Shown here: piece after piece, positions 27,339-35,404 of the stretch | Layout of the letters: each line of letters starts with the position of its first letter | Numbering within the stretch: the stretch's first letter is position 1 | DNA from: Chitinophagaceae bacterium | GTDB taxonomy: Bacteria; Bacteroidota; Bacteroidia; Chitinophagales; Chitinophagaceae | DNA length: 64,000 nucleotides | Direction of reading: 5' to 3' | Assembly: GCA_024103425.1 (NCBI GenBank) | Contig: JAGFIS010000008.1 | Span: forward strand, 124,001-188,000 | Notes under the pieces: generated by a model | The model's database searches: none | What the model was told of the DNA's origin: nothing | The model's input: only the letters and a program-made list of their open reading frames with translations | Program-made: the position numbers and the translations under genes

Positions 27339-28001
27339 TTAATCCAGCGCCCTGCTCAGGAAATCAATAAAAGGCTTCATCGTTTTGAAGGTATTGACCA
27401 CCTTGGTAACCAGTCCTTTATGAGTGAGGGCTTCATCATCGAATGCCACGCCGGTAATGAAGCTTTTTAATTTCAGGTATTCAATGGCCGGATTATCCTC
27501 TTCATACCCTTTTGGTGCACGCGTTAGTTTATCATCTTCTTCCAGCGGGCCGAAGAGTTTTTTGAATTTCTTTTCGTTGAGAATCGCCTCGAACTCCTCC
27601 AGATTGTAATCAATCTCCTGTCTTACCTTTTTCAGTTCTTCATTGTCCGGATGCCAGATACCACCACCGCAATAAGTTAATCCTCCGGGCTGAACATGAA
27701 AATAAAACCCCGGAAAATGCACCCGCTTTCCGCCGCGGTTGAACCCTGCCGCGAAATGTGTTTTGTAAGGAGTTTTGTCCTTAGAAAAACGGATATCGCG
27801 ATAGATTCTGAATACACAGTCTTTCACCTGCAGCGCCCCGATTTCAGGATCTACCTTACCATACTCGTTGATGATTTCTTGCACGAGATTATCGAAGTCT
27901 TCTTTAGCGGCGAGATATTGTTCCCTGTGCGCATCAAACCAGGGTTTGTTGTTGTTGCGTTTGAGTTGTGAGAGGAAACGGACGGTGGAGGGTTGGAGCA
28001 T
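27339..28001 (-). CDS. DUF2461 (TIGR02453) family protein
   Basis: 220 residues, full length for the family. Conserved blocks: NNNKPWFDAHREQYLAAK at the start, FRIYRDIRFSKDKTPYK, GFYFHVQPGGLTYCGGGIW and the later PKGYEEDNP. The function of this widespread family is not known. The gene is followed by a terminator; upstream lies the GroES-like gene 45 bp away. Confidence 0.9.
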   Translation of the reverse strand: MLQPSTVRFLSQLKRNNNKPWFDAHREQYLAAKEDFDNLVQEIINEYGKVDPEIGALQVKDCVFRIYRDIRFSKDKTPYKTHFAAGFNRGGKRVHFPGFYFHVQPGGLTYCGGGIWHPDNEELKKVRQEIDYNLEEFEAILNEKKFKKLFGPLEEDDKLTRAPKGYEEDNPAIEYLKLKSFITGVAFDDEALTHKGLVTKVVNTFKTMKPFIDFLSRALD

Positions 28002-28046
28002 TATTTTTCTTTAAACGATACTGTAATAAAAACCATACCGAACAAA

Positions 28047-28421
28047 TCACATCTCCTCCTCCCGCTCCAGCATCAGTATGGAACTTTGCGGTACGATGAA
28101 GTACTTTTCGCCTTCGTACATCACTTCTGTAGCGCCGGAGACAAGGAAGATGGCGAGATCGCCTTCGCGGGCCTGGAGGGGGATGTATTTCACCTGTTCT
28201 TCTTCAGGTTTCCAGGATTCATCTTCATCTACCGGAGTGGGGATGGCATATCCCGGACCGGTTTTGAGGATGTACCCCTGTTGAACCTTCTCTTTCTCAT
28301 ACACACCCGGGGGCAGGTAGAGACCGGATGAGGTGCGTTCTTCGGGTGCGTGCGGCTTGATGAGCACTCGGTCGCCGATGATGATAAGCCGTTTGAATTT
28401 ATTGTCGGGTGTGATACGCAT
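28047..28421 (-). CDS. GroES-like co-chaperone paralogue
   Basis: 124 residues. The first part reads LIIIGDRVLIKPHAPEERTSSGLYLPP, the opening of the Cpn10/GroES beta-barrel, followed by an insertion (WKPEEEQVKYIPL) and a closing strand with YEGEKYFIVPQSSILML. It is longer than the usual 95-residue GroES and no GroEL lies nearby, so it is a second, divergent member whose partner is unclear. It starts 15 bp after the helicase stop and is probably co-transcribed with it. Confidence 0.85.
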   Translation of the reverse strand: MRITPDNKFKRLIIIGDRVLIKPHAPEERTSSGLYLPPGVYEKEKVQQGYILKTGPGYAIPTPVDEDESWKPEEEQVKYIPLQAREGDLAIFLVSGATEVMYEGEKYFIVPQSSILMLEREEEM

Positions 28422-28436
28422 AATGTGATGTCCGGT

Positions 28437-30746
28437 TTATGATACAATCATCAGTTTGGCATAGTTGAGCATAATCTTCTTCTCGCCGTTGTTGTCAAAA
28501 CGGATGGTCGCCACGCGGTTGTGCGGAGCTCCTTCGAGCTTCAGAACGTCACCGAAGCCAAACCGCTGATGCTCAATACGAGACCCTTCTGCAATCTCTG
28601 CCGGATTGCTGGGTTTGAAACCGGCTGATGGTTCGTGCTCTGTAAGTTTGGTAGAAGGTTTGGCAACGGTATAGACCGGTTTCTCTTTTTTGGGTGGCGG
28701 ACCGTATCTGCGTTCGGCAATGGCTGCGGCAGAACCGAAAGATGACGGCCTTCGCATGAATGGTTGTTCGCGCCGCGGACCGAAAGCTGTGCGCTCAACC
28801 TGTCCAGCAGGTAATTCATCAACAAAACGGCTGGGATCGTTCAGCACCAGGTTACCAAAACGATAACGTGTATCCGCATAGGTTAGGTACAGTTTTGTTT
28901 TTGCACGGGTGATGGCTACATAGAACAAACGGCGTTCTTCCTCTAACTCCTCCAGCGTGTTGATGGACATGCCACTCGGGAAAAGGTTTTCTTCCAGTCC
29001 TACCACAAAGACTACAGGGAACTCTAATCCTTTTGCTGCGTGAATGGTCATCAGTTTCACCACATTGGAATCTCCTTCATCATCCTCATCCGCATCGGTC
29101 AATAAGGTGATTTGTTGGAGATAGCTTCCTAACCCTTTGTCCAGGAGCTCTCCGTCTTCTGTAGGTGTCATGGAAAATTCCTTGATGGCGTTGAGCAACT
29201 CCTGTACGTTTTCGTAGCGCACCAACCCTTCGGTTGTCTTGTCGTTGAAGAGTTCCTTCATCAACCCGGTATGCTTGCCGACCAAAACAGCCAGGTCATA
29301 AGCATCTTTCCGCTTCATTTCACTGATGAACATTTCTATCATCAGCACAAATTCTTTTATGGCTCCGACAGATGCTCCTTTCAACCCCGATTCTGCACCA
29401 CTCTTAAGAGCCTCCCAAAGAGAGATATTGTTTTCGTTGGCGTAGAGGACTGCGCGCTCTATGGTAGTCTTACCGATGCCCCTTGCCGGATAATTGATGA
29501 TGCGCTTAAGCGATTCTTCATCGTTGGGATTGGCAATCACCCTGAGGTAAGCCAGATAGTCTTTAATTTCTTTCCTTTGATAGAAGCTGATGCCGCCATA
29601 AATGCGGTAAGGAATATTCATCCTGCGCAGGTTCTCCTCAAAACTGCGGCTCTGTGCATTGGTGCGGTAGAGTATCGCGAAGTCTTTATTCAGAAAATGG
29701 TTTCTCAGTTTTTGTTCCTGAATCTGATCGGCGATAAACTTACCTTCATCTGAATCGGATGCTGTTTCCACCAGGCGGATCTTCTCTCCCACCGTATTGC
29801 TCGTCCACAATTTTTTGGGTATCTGCCCTTTGTTTTTGGCAATCACTTCGTTAGCCGCATTGAGGATATTCTGTGAGCTGCGGTAGTTCTGTTCCAGCTT
29901 CACCACCTTGGCATCTTCATAGTCTTTCTGAAAGCGAAGAATATTTTCTATCGTCGCTCCGCGGAAGCTGTAGATACTCTGCGCATCATCGCCCACTACT
30001 GCAATATTTTCATGCATCGCACCAAGCAGTTTGATGATCTGATACTGCACGTTGTTAGTGTCCTGATACTCATCAATGAGGATATATTGAAACTTGCGCT
30101 GATACTTACTCAGGCTTTCCGGGAAGGTGGTGAGCAGCTGATAAAATTTCAGCAAAAGGTCGTCGAAGTCCATAGCGCCATTGCGGAAGCACCTCTTAGC
30201 GTAAGCGGCATATATCTTCCCGATCATGGGGCGGTTAGACTTGGTGTCATAGCTTTGAATAATAGGGTCGTTCAGGTATTCTTCGGGGGTAATCAGACTG
30301 TTTTTCGCTCCGGATATCCGGTTGTATACGATAGATGGCTTGTAGACCTTATCGTTTAGTCCCATTTCCTTTACTACCGCTTTGATGACACTTTTCGAAT
30401 CATCGGTATCATAGATGGAAAAATTTCTCGGGTAGCCGAGTTTCTCTGCCTCAGCACGCAGGATACGGGCAAAGACAGAGTGAAAAGTACCTATATAAAG
30501 ATTGCGGGCTTCGTTATTGCCTAATATTTTCTCTACGCGTTCGCGCATTTCTGCTGCGGCTTTATTGGTAAAAGTCAGTGCCAGGATTCTGAAAGCGTCC
30601 ACGCCATTAGCCATCAGGTGGGCTATCCTGGTAGTCAGCACCTTAGTTTTTCCGCTTCCGGCTCCGGCAACGATCATAATGGGTCCATCCTGGTGTAGTA
30701 CGGCTTCTCTCTGGGCGTCGTTCAGCTCCTCTAAGTAATTCTGCAT
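28437..30746 (-). CDS. uvrD: UvrD/PcrA-type ATP-dependent DNA helicase
   Basis: 769 residues. The Walker A motif GAGSGKT is at 28-34. Further superfamily 1A motifs are TFTNKAAAEMRER, IDEYQDT, GDDAQSIYSFRGA, EQNYRSSQNIL, TIHAAKGLEFPVVF and VAITRAKTKLYL. The C-terminal tail (HQRFGFGDVLKLEG through IMLNYAKL) is the Tudor-like module of PcrA/UvrD. It unwinds 3'-tailed DNA in repair and replication restart. It heads a two-gene operon with the GroES-like gene. Confidence 0.96.
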   Translation of the reverse strand: MQNYLEELNDAQREAVLHQDGPIMIVAGAGSGKTKVLTTRIAHLMANGVDAFRILALTFTNKAAAEMRERVEKILGNNEARNLYIGTFHSVFARILRAEAEKLGYPRNFSIYDTDDSKSVIKAVVKEMGLNDKVYKPSIVYNRISGAKNSLITPEEYLNDPIIQSYDTKSNRPMIGKIYAAYAKRCFRNGAMDFDDLLLKFYQLLTTFPESLSKYQRKFQYILIDEYQDTNNVQYQIIKLLGAMHENIAVVGDDAQSIYSFRGATIENILRFQKDYEDAKVVKLEQNYRSSQNILNAANEVIAKNKGQIPKKLWTSNTVGEKIRLVETASDSDEGKFIADQIQEQKLRNHFLNKDFAILYRTNAQSRSFEENLRRMNIPYRIYGGISFYQRKEIKDYLAYLRVIANPNDEESLKRIINYPARGIGKTTIERAVLYANENNISLWEALKSGAESGLKGASVGAIKEFVLMIEMFISEMKRKDAYDLAVLVGKHTGLMKELFNDKTTEGLVRYENVQELLNAIKEFSMTPTEDGELLDKGLGSYLQQITLLTDADEDDEGDSNVVKLMTIHAAKGLEFPVVFVVGLEENLFPSGMSINTLEELEEERRLFYVAITRAKTKLYLTYADTRYRFGNLVLNDPSRFVDELPAGQVERTAFGPRREQPFMRRPSSFGSAAAIAERRYGPPPKKEKPVYTVAKPSTKLTEHEPSAGFKPSNPAEIAEGSRIEHQRFGFGDVLKLEGAPHNRVATIRFDNNGEKKIMLNYAKLMIVS

Positions 30747-30750
30747 TCTA

Positions 30751-30758
30751 CAAATTTA
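30751..30758 (-). promoter_or_regulatory. -7 box of uvrD, leaderless arrangement
   Basis: On the minus strand TAAATTTG, an exact TAnnTTTG match, ends exactly 4 nt (TAGA) before the ATG at 30746. No clear -33 element. Confidence 0.55.
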
Positions 30759-30915
30759 CACAAAACAAAGGGTGGGTAAGGTGAAGGAAAGGAGAAAAAG
30801 TAATCCACATTTCTTTGCGTTTAGGGTTTATAGGTTTAGTATCCGGGGTTTATAGGTTTATTTGTTTATGCGTTTAGTGGGTGTTGAAGGTGATAATTGT
30901 TGAAACTAGCAAAAA
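30759..30915. repeat. Upstream flank of the REP cluster with a short direct repeat
   Basis: GGGTTTATAGGTTTA occurs twice (30824-30838 and 30846-30860, 22-bp period), between two GCGTTTA copies. CTAGC occurs at 30906-30910 and again where the first palindromic unit begins, a partial duplication of the unit boundary. No gene seen. Confidence 0.7.
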
Positions 30916-31020
30916 CTAGCGCAGATATGCAGCGCTGGGTTTGAGAGTAAGGGTATCTGTGTTTTACTTATCGGCACAGATACGCCACACACCGTCTTCC
31001 TCTCTGCAAAGCTGCCCCAG
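30916..31020. repeat. REP/MITE-like palindromic unit A
   Basis: Left arm CTAGCGCAGATATGCAG (30916-30932); inner perfect stem GTATCTGTG (30953-30961)/CACAGATAC (30975-30983) with a 13-nt loop; right arm degenerate (31004-31020, three changes from the consensus CTGCATATCTGCGCCAG). Confidence 0.9.
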
Positions 31021-31069
31021 TAATATGTTTGTTCTACCCGTTTATTTTTTCGTTGGAAAATAAAAGAAA

Positions 31070-31175
31070 CTAGCGCAGATATGCAGCGCTGGGTTTGTGA
31101 GTAAGGGTATCTGTGCTTTACCTTGTCGGCACAGACACGCAACGCACGGTACCTCATCCTGTATATCTGCGCCAG
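31070..31175. repeat. REP/MITE-like palindromic unit B
   Basis: Left arm CTAGCGCAGATATGCAG begins at 31070. Right arm CTGTATATCTGCGCCAG ends at 31175. The inner stem is GTATCTGTG/CACAGACAC. The arms form a terminal inverted repeat of 17 bp with two mismatches. Confidence 0.92.
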
Positions 31176-31276
31176 TAAGGGTATGCAGCGTTGGGTTTGA
31201 GAGTAAGGGTATCTGTGTTTTACTTATCGGCACAGATACACCACGCGCGGTTCCTCACCCTGCATATCTGCGCCAG
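31176..31276. repeat. REP/MITE-like palindromic unit C
   Basis: Directly abuts unit B. The left arm is eroded to TATGCAG. The inner stem and loop are identical to unit A over the segment from GTATCTGTG to CACAGATAC. Right arm CTGCATATCTGCGCCAG (31260-31276). Confidence 0.9.
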
Positions 31277-31365
31277 AGATAGATTAGCGAGTAAGGGCAT
31301 TTGTGCTGGTACTTTTAGGCACAGATACGCGACACACGGTTCCCCACCCTGCATATCTGCGCTGG
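31277..31365. repeat. REP/MITE-like palindromic unit D (adjacent to the 3' end of the RAYT gene)
   Basis: The left arm is largely lost (GATTAGCGAGTAAGG). The inner region is GCATTTGTGCTGGTAC through TTTTAGGCACAGATAC, and the right arm is CTGCATATCTGCGCTGG (31349-31365). The inner loop resembles unit E on the other side of the gene. Confidence 0.88.
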
Positions 31366-31385
31366 TAATGTCCCTGGTTTATTCG

Positions 31386-31946
31386 TTAAATTGTCAGCGG
31401 TGGTAAATCTATAATCTCTAACAGGCTTTCGCCTCCGTAATATCTAATTGCACTACTATATTTCCAGTCTTCCGGCTTGGTTACGAATCCGGCTACTACA
31501 GGGTTGTTGTGAATGTATTCCAATCTTTGATGTGCCATTTTGTTGCTTGTTAATAGTACAGGATGACTTTCGGGCTGCCAAAGTTGAAACCTGGAAGAGT
31601 TACTGAATTTTTGTGCCGCCCTTTCCATAGCAAGCAACATCCATTCCCGCCGGCTTTCAGACGGGTGTACCTTAATAGCCTTATGTAACATTTCGGAAGT
31701 ATGTCTTTTCAGATCGCGCATGATATTGGATAAGGCATTACCTGTAGTTCCGACTATCAAGTGCAGGTGACTTGTCATTATACACCAACCATACAGTTCA
31801 AGTCCTTTATTCTTCTGGCAATACTTAATACTATTGACAAGTATTTCTCTGTATTCTTCTCTGATAAAGAGGTCAACCCAGTCGGTAACAGTAAATGTGA
31901 CAAAATACAGTTTATCATTATCGCTGAACTTGTATTTCTTACTCAT
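31386..31946 (-). CDS. REP-associated tyrosine transposase (RAYT), Y1/HUH family
   Basis: 186 residues, similar in size to IS200/IS605-like single-strand transposases. The HUH metal motif is H60-L-H62 in IMTSHLHLIVG, and the catalytic Tyr is Y144 in RLEYIHNNPVVAGFV. The N-terminal block LYFVTFTVTDWVDLF and the central MERAAQKFSNSSRFQLW fit the RAYT branch. All catalytic residues are present, so it may be active. It is flanked by palindromic units (D at 20 bp from its stop, E at 86 bp from its start), the arrangement of a REP/RAYT module. Upstream of the start is a GTATTT/AAATAC hairpin. Confidence 0.93.
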   Translation of the reverse strand: MSKKYKFSDNDKLYFVTFTVTDWVDLFIREEYREILVNSIKYCQKNKGLELYGWCIMTSHLHLIVGTTGNALSNIMRDLKRHTSEMLHKAIKVHPSESRREWMLLAMERAAQKFSNSSRFQLWQPESHPVLLTSNKMAHQRLEYIHNNPVVAGFVTKPEDWKYSSAIRYYGGESLLEIIDLPPLTI

Positions 31947-32032
31947 TGTAAAAGTGTGTATTTGAAAAATACAATCTTTATGAAAAATAAGGACTGCCGG
32001 TACAAATTAGCTAAACCAAACTCCAATTAAAA

Positions 32033-32144
32033 CTAGCGCAGATATGCGGGGTTGGATTTATGGGCAAGGGTATCTGTGCTGGTAATAATGCTTTTAAGGC
32101 ACAGATACGCCACACGCGGCCCCGGCTCTGCATATCCGCGCCAG
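32033..32144. repeat. REP/MITE-like palindromic unit E (adjacent to the 5' end of the RAYT gene)
   Basis: Left arm CTAGCGCAGATATGCGG (32033-32049); inner stem GTATCTGTG (32070-32078)/CACAGATAC (32100-32108); loop CTGGTAATAATGCTTTTAAGG; right arm CTGCATATCCGCGCCAG (32128-32144). It is preceded by AAA like units A and B. Confidence 0.92.
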
Positions 32145-32221
32145 GAATGGGATACGCTGTGCACAACTTTATCGGCACAGGTAAGCCAACACGAAGCCTC
32201 TGCCCTGCATATCTGGGCCGG
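32145..32221. repeat. REP/MITE-like palindromic unit F (degenerate)
   Basis: Abuts unit E. The left arm is lost. CTGTGCACAACTTTATCGG then CACAG gives a remnant inner stem, and the right arm is CTGCATATCTGGGCCGG (32205-32221). It ends 18 bp before the paaD stop codon and may also act as its transcription terminator. Confidence 0.8.
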
Positions 32222-32239
32222 TTATTAGATGTTATTAAT

Positions 32240-32734
32240 TTAATGACACTTAAAATAATCAAAAGGCTCTGCACAGTCCTTGCATTTGAAAAGAGCCTTG
32301 CAGGCGGTGGAACCGAAGGCGCTGACAAGAACGGTGTTGGTAGAGTTACAAAAAGGACAAGGCGGATGGCGGTTGATCAAATCTTCGCTTCCGCGGTTGC
32401 CCATCGGAGGCGCGATGCCGAATTCTTTCAGTTTTCTTTTCCCTTCTTCACTCATCCAGTCGGTTGTCCACGGGGGCGCGATCTGTGTTTCTACTTTAAA
32501 ATGCGGTACCCCGCACTCTCTCATCTTTTTGTGGATATTCAGCGTAATCATGTCCATGGCCGGGCAGCCGCTGTAGGTGGGTGTGATGGTGATGATAAAT
32601 GTTTCTCCTTCTTTACGGATATCCCTCAACACACCGAGATCTTCTATGGAGATAACAGGTATTTCAGGATCTACTACTTCCTTCAACCACTTTCGTATGT
32701 CCTCAACTGTTATATCGCGAATGTGTGTTTCCAT
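32240..32734 (-). CDS. paaD: Phenylacetyl-CoA epoxidase maturation protein PaaD (PaaJ)
   Basis: 164 residues. An N-terminal MIP18/DUF59 domain (VVDPEIPVISIEDLGVL, then TPTYSGCPAMDMI) is followed by a C-terminal zinc-ribbon-like region with CPFC and CKDC motifs. It is thought to help assemble the metal or Fe-S cofactors of the PaaABCE complex. Last gene of the paaABCD run, 18 bp after paaC; the palindromic repeat cluster lies just downstream. Confidence 0.93.
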   Translation of the reverse strand: METHIRDITVEDIRKWLKEVVDPEIPVISIEDLGVLRDIRKEGETFIITITPTYSGCPAMDMITLNIHKKMRECGVPHFKVETQIAPPWTTDWMSEEGKRKLKEFGIAPPMGNRGSEDLINRHPPCPFCNSTNTVLVSAFGSTACKALFKCKDCAEPFDYFKCH

Positions 32735-32752
32735 AGTTAATAATTCTGCGAC

Positions 32753-33520
32753 TTACCACTCACAACCGGGATAAGCTCTCTGCAGAAACTGCATTTCTGC
32801 CAGGATATAACCCAGATATTCTGTATGAACACCCGTCTTACCACCTGTATGCATATACGTATCTGCCGGAGGTAAGGAAAGTGTGGCTTCTGTCAGGATG
32901 CCCGATACTTTGTCCAGCCACCCCTGCTTCAGGACATCAAATGAGAATTCGTTTTCCAAAAAGTTCTTTTCGTACGTTGCCGGGACGAACATCTCTCCCG
33001 TATAGGGCCACAGGTATTCCAGCGCTTTCGTCATTCTATCATGACTTTCCTGCGTTCCGTCGCCCAGTCGCTTTACCCAGTCGCTGCTCCAGGATACATG
33101 GTATTCTACCTCTTTCAGCGCTTTGGAAGCAATGCCCGCGATCTCTGCGTCAGCCGATCCCGACAGCTTTTCATACATCAACTTTTGCCGGTGGGCATAA
33201 AAGAAGATTTTCAAAATCGTTTGGCCCCAGTCGCCGTTTGGCAACTCCACAAGCAACAGGTTTTTATACTGATGAGCATCCCGCAGATAGGCAAGGGTGT
33301 CTTCGGTTACGTCTGCATTGCCGGATTTTTCATTAAGCCTGGCTGCAGCCAGTTGATAAAAATATCTGGCCTGTCCGATAGTGTCCAGCGATATATTGGT
33401 GATCGCGATGTCCTGTTCCAGCATCGGTCCGTGACCCGTCCATTCGCTCAGCCGCTGACCCATAATCAGCGAACTGTCGGCCAGCAGCATCAGGTAGTCT
33501 ATAGTGTTACTCTCATTCAT
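32753..33520 (-). CDS. paaC: Phenylacetyl-CoA epoxidase structural subunit PaaC
   Basis: 255 residues of helical ferritin-like fold. Features: LADSSLIMGQRLSEWTGHGPMLEQDIA near the start (read as LGQRLSEW-type motif), the DAHQYKNLLLVELPNGDWG segment and the EVEYHVSWSSDWVKRLGDGT stretch. PaaC pairs with PaaA to form the structural scaffold of the 1,2-epoxidase but lacks a working diiron site. It lies 3 bp after paaB and 18 bp before paaD. Confidence 0.95.
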   Translation of the reverse strand: MNESNTIDYLMLLADSSLIMGQRLSEWTGHGPMLEQDIAITNISLDTIGQARYFYQLAAARLNEKSGNADVTEDTLAYLRDAHQYKNLLLVELPNGDWGQTILKIFFYAHRQKLMYEKLSGSADAEIAGIASKALKEVEYHVSWSSDWVKRLGDGTQESHDRMTKALEYLWPYTGEMFVPATYEKNFLENEFSFDVLKQGWLDKVSGILTEATLSLPPADTYMHTGGKTGVHTEYLGYILAEMQFLQRAYPGCEW

Positions 33521-33523
33521 TGC

Positions 33524-33802
33524 TTACATGTATTCTACTTCGTCAGGGAGTTTGTAAAATGTCGGATGGCGGTAGATCTTGTCTTCAGCCGGTTCGTAGA
33601 AGCTGGCTGCTTCATCGGGGCTCGATGCGTGGATATTCTTCGACTCCACTACCCAGATGCTTACGCCCTCCATCCTGCGCGTATATACATCGCGGGCACT
33701 CTCAATGGCCATGCGGGCGTCAGCAGCATGGAGGCTTCCGACATGCTTATGATCGAGCCCCTGGCGGCTTCTGATAAAAACTTCCCAAAGTGGTTGTTCC
33801 AT
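33524..33802 (-). CDS. paaB: Phenylacetyl-CoA epoxidase subunit PaaB
   Basis: 92 residues, usual length. The opening LWEVFIRSRQGLDHKHVGSLHAAD motif and YTRRMEGVSIWVVESKNI are diagnostic of PaaB, a small bridging subunit of the epoxidase complex. It starts 4 bp after the paaA stop and is followed by paaC after 3 bp. Confidence 0.96.
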   Translation of the reverse strand: MEQPLWEVFIRSRQGLDHKHVGSLHAADARMAIESARDVYTRRMEGVSIWVVESKNIHASSPDEAASFYEPAEDKIYRHPTFYKLPDEVEYM

Positions 33803-33806
33803 ATTT

Positions 33807-34796
33807 TTATTTTTTAATAGTCGCTTTTTCTGATTGTTTACCGGTTAATCCCGCAGCCTCTTTGCGTGCGTATTCGAGCGCAGCTGCGCGTACCCATTCT
33901 CCGTCTTCGTGCGCTTTAATCCGTGCGGCCATTCTCTCTTTGTTGCAAGGCCCATTCCCCTTCACTACATTCCAGAATTCATCCCAGTTGATAGGGCCGA
34001 AATCATAGTGTCCCCTCTCCTCATTCCATTTCAGATCGGGATCCGGAATCTGCAGTCCCAACACCTCTACCTGTTGTGCACACATATCGACAAACTTCTG
34101 CCGCAGTTCGTCGTTGGTAAACCGTTTGATCTTCCACTTCATGTTCTGAATGGTGTGCGGTGATTCATTGTCGGGCGGACCGAACATCATCAGGCTGGGC
34201 CACCACCACCGGTTGATTGCATCCTGAGCCATTGCTTTTTGTTCGGCAGACCCGCGGCTGAGTGTCAGCAGAATATCGAATCCCTGCCGTTGATGAAAAC
34301 TTTCTTCTTTACAGATGCGCACCATCCCGCGTGCATAGGGCGCGTACGAGGTACGGCACAGCGGAATCTGATTGATGATGGCCGCTCCATCGACCAACCA
34401 GCCTATGGCACCCATATCTGCCCAGGATAGCGTAGGATAGTTGAAGATAGAACTGTACTTGGCCTTGCCTGAAAGCAATTGTTCCGTCATTTCCTCGCGG
34501 GTGATGTTCAGCGTCTCTGCTGCGCAATAGAGATAGAGGCCGTGGCCGGCTTCGTCCTGCACCTTGGCGATGAGGATACACTTGCGGCGCAGTGTCGGGG
34601 CGCGGGTGATCCAGTTGCCTTCGGGTAGCATACCGACAATCTCGCTGTGTGCGTGCTGACTGATCTGGCGGATCAGCGTCTTGCGGTATTCCACAGGCAT
34701 CCAGTCTTTCGGTTCTATTTTGATGTCTTTTTCAATCTTTTCATCAAAAGATTTCTGAAGCGCTTCTGTGTCCATGTTGTCTGATAATTTCCTCAT
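33807..34796 (-). CDS. paaA: Phenylacetyl-CoA epoxidase catalytic subunit PaaA
   Basis: 329 residues from the ATG at 34796 (the second candidate ATG is at 34775). An in-frame extension upstream has no homology-like content. Diiron ligand motifs are seen as ExxH in [13 protein letters not shown] and in [11 protein letters not shown], with further Glu residues near [13 protein letters not shown]. It converts phenylacetyl-CoA to the ring 1,2-epoxide with O2. First gene of paaA-B-C-D; its reductase paaE lies beyond an oppositely oriented gene. Confidence 0.95.
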   Translation of the reverse strand: MRKLSDNMDTEALQKSFDEKIEKDIKIEPKDWMPVEYRKTLIRQISQHAHSEIVGMLPEGNWITRAPTLRRKCILIAKVQDEAGHGLYLYCAAETLNITREEMTEQLLSGKAKYSSIFNYPTLSWADMGAIGWLVDGAAIINQIPLCRTSYAPYARGMVRICKEESFHQRQGFDILLTLSRGSAEQKAMAQDAINRWWWPSLMMFGPPDNESPHTIQNMKWKIKRFTNDELRQKFVDMCAQQVEVLGLQIPDPDLKWNEERGHYDFGPINWDEFWNVVKGNGPCNKERMAARIKAHEDGEWVRAAALEYARKEAAGLTGKQSEKATIKK

Positions 34797-34849
34797 ACAA
34801 GGTAAGATTTTTTGATGACAGCCATGCGGAGGCAATCCTAATAGTTGGG

Positions 34850-34857
34850 TAATTTTG
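34850..34857 (+). promoter_or_regulatory. -7 box of the thpR-like gene
   Basis: TAATTTTG, an exact TAnnTTTG match, 19 nt before the ATG at 34877. The -33 element is not clear. Confidence 0.5.
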
Positions 34858-34876
34858 AAGATACAACCCACCCGGA

Positions 34877-35404
34877 ATGAAATCGCTTTACATGACCGCC
34901 ATTGTACCTCCTGCCGGTCTCGCCCGGGAAATCAGAACCCTGCAACAGGAGTTTGCAGACAGGTATGGCACTGCAGCGGCGTTAAAGCCACCGGTACACA
35001 TCACTTTCAGTCCGCCCGAACACTTGGACCCCTCCGGGGCGGAGGAATATCAGCATCAACTTACGGAAGTCTGCAAAGAAGCAAAACCGTTTGAAGTCAG
35101 ACTGTCGGGGTTTGACTGTTTCCTGAAAAACAGGGTGATGTTCATCGCCGTAGCGCCCTGTGAACCTCTGATGAAATTAGAGCAGACCTTTTGTTCAATA
35201 AAGAACAGTAAAGAATCCCGTCCTTATCATCCGCACATCACTATCGGTTACCGCAACATGCTGCCGGAGGTGTTTGAAAGAGCTGTGGAAGATTACAAAA
35301 GCAGAACATTCAGTGCTTCGTTTATGGTCGATGCGCTGTATGTCTGGAAACATGAAGGCGGGATGTGGAAGACAGTGGGGAGAGTGGATTTTGAAAAAAG
35401 TTAG
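34877..35404 (+). CDS. thpR: 2'-5' RNA ligase / cyclic phosphodiesterase-like (2H phosphoesterase)
   Basis: 175 residues with the two HxTx motifs of the 2H phosphoesterase superfamily: HITF (in [13 protein letters not shown]) and HITI (in [11 protein letters not shown]). ThpR/LigT enzymes open or join 2'-5' or cyclic phosphodiester bonds in RNA or nucleotides; the physiological substrate is unknown. It sits alone on the plus strand between paaA and paaE, interrupting the otherwise co-directional paa genes. Confidence 0.87.
   Translation: MKSLYMTAIVPPAGLAREIRTLQQEFADRYGTAAALKPPVHITFSPPEHLDPSGAEEYQHQLTEVCKEAKPFEVRLSGFDCFLKNRVMFIAVAPCEPLMKLEQTFCSIKNSKESRPYHPHITIGYRNMLPEVFERAVEDYKSRTFSASFMVDALYVWKHEGGMWKTVGRVDFEKS

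Noticed and set aside
30824-30860. Telomere-like TTTAGGG repeats
   Set aside because: Only two imperfect 15-bp copies; no further repeats and no reason for a linear end.
30906-31406. Short open frames running through the repeats (for example 31042-31233 minus, 31191-31406 plus)
   Set aside because: They translate the repeat units in several frames and show no protein-like features.
30916-32221. CRISPR array
   Set aside because: Repeat units are about 100 bp, internally palindromic, degenerate and directly adjacent or unevenly spaced; there are no regular spacers and no cas genes.
32060-32740. 226-residue plus-strand open frame over paaD and the repeats
   Set aside because: Antisense to paaD and through unit E/F; no recognisable domain.
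33041-33817. 258-residue plus-strand open frame over paaB/paaC
   Set aside because: Antisense to genes with clear family motifs.
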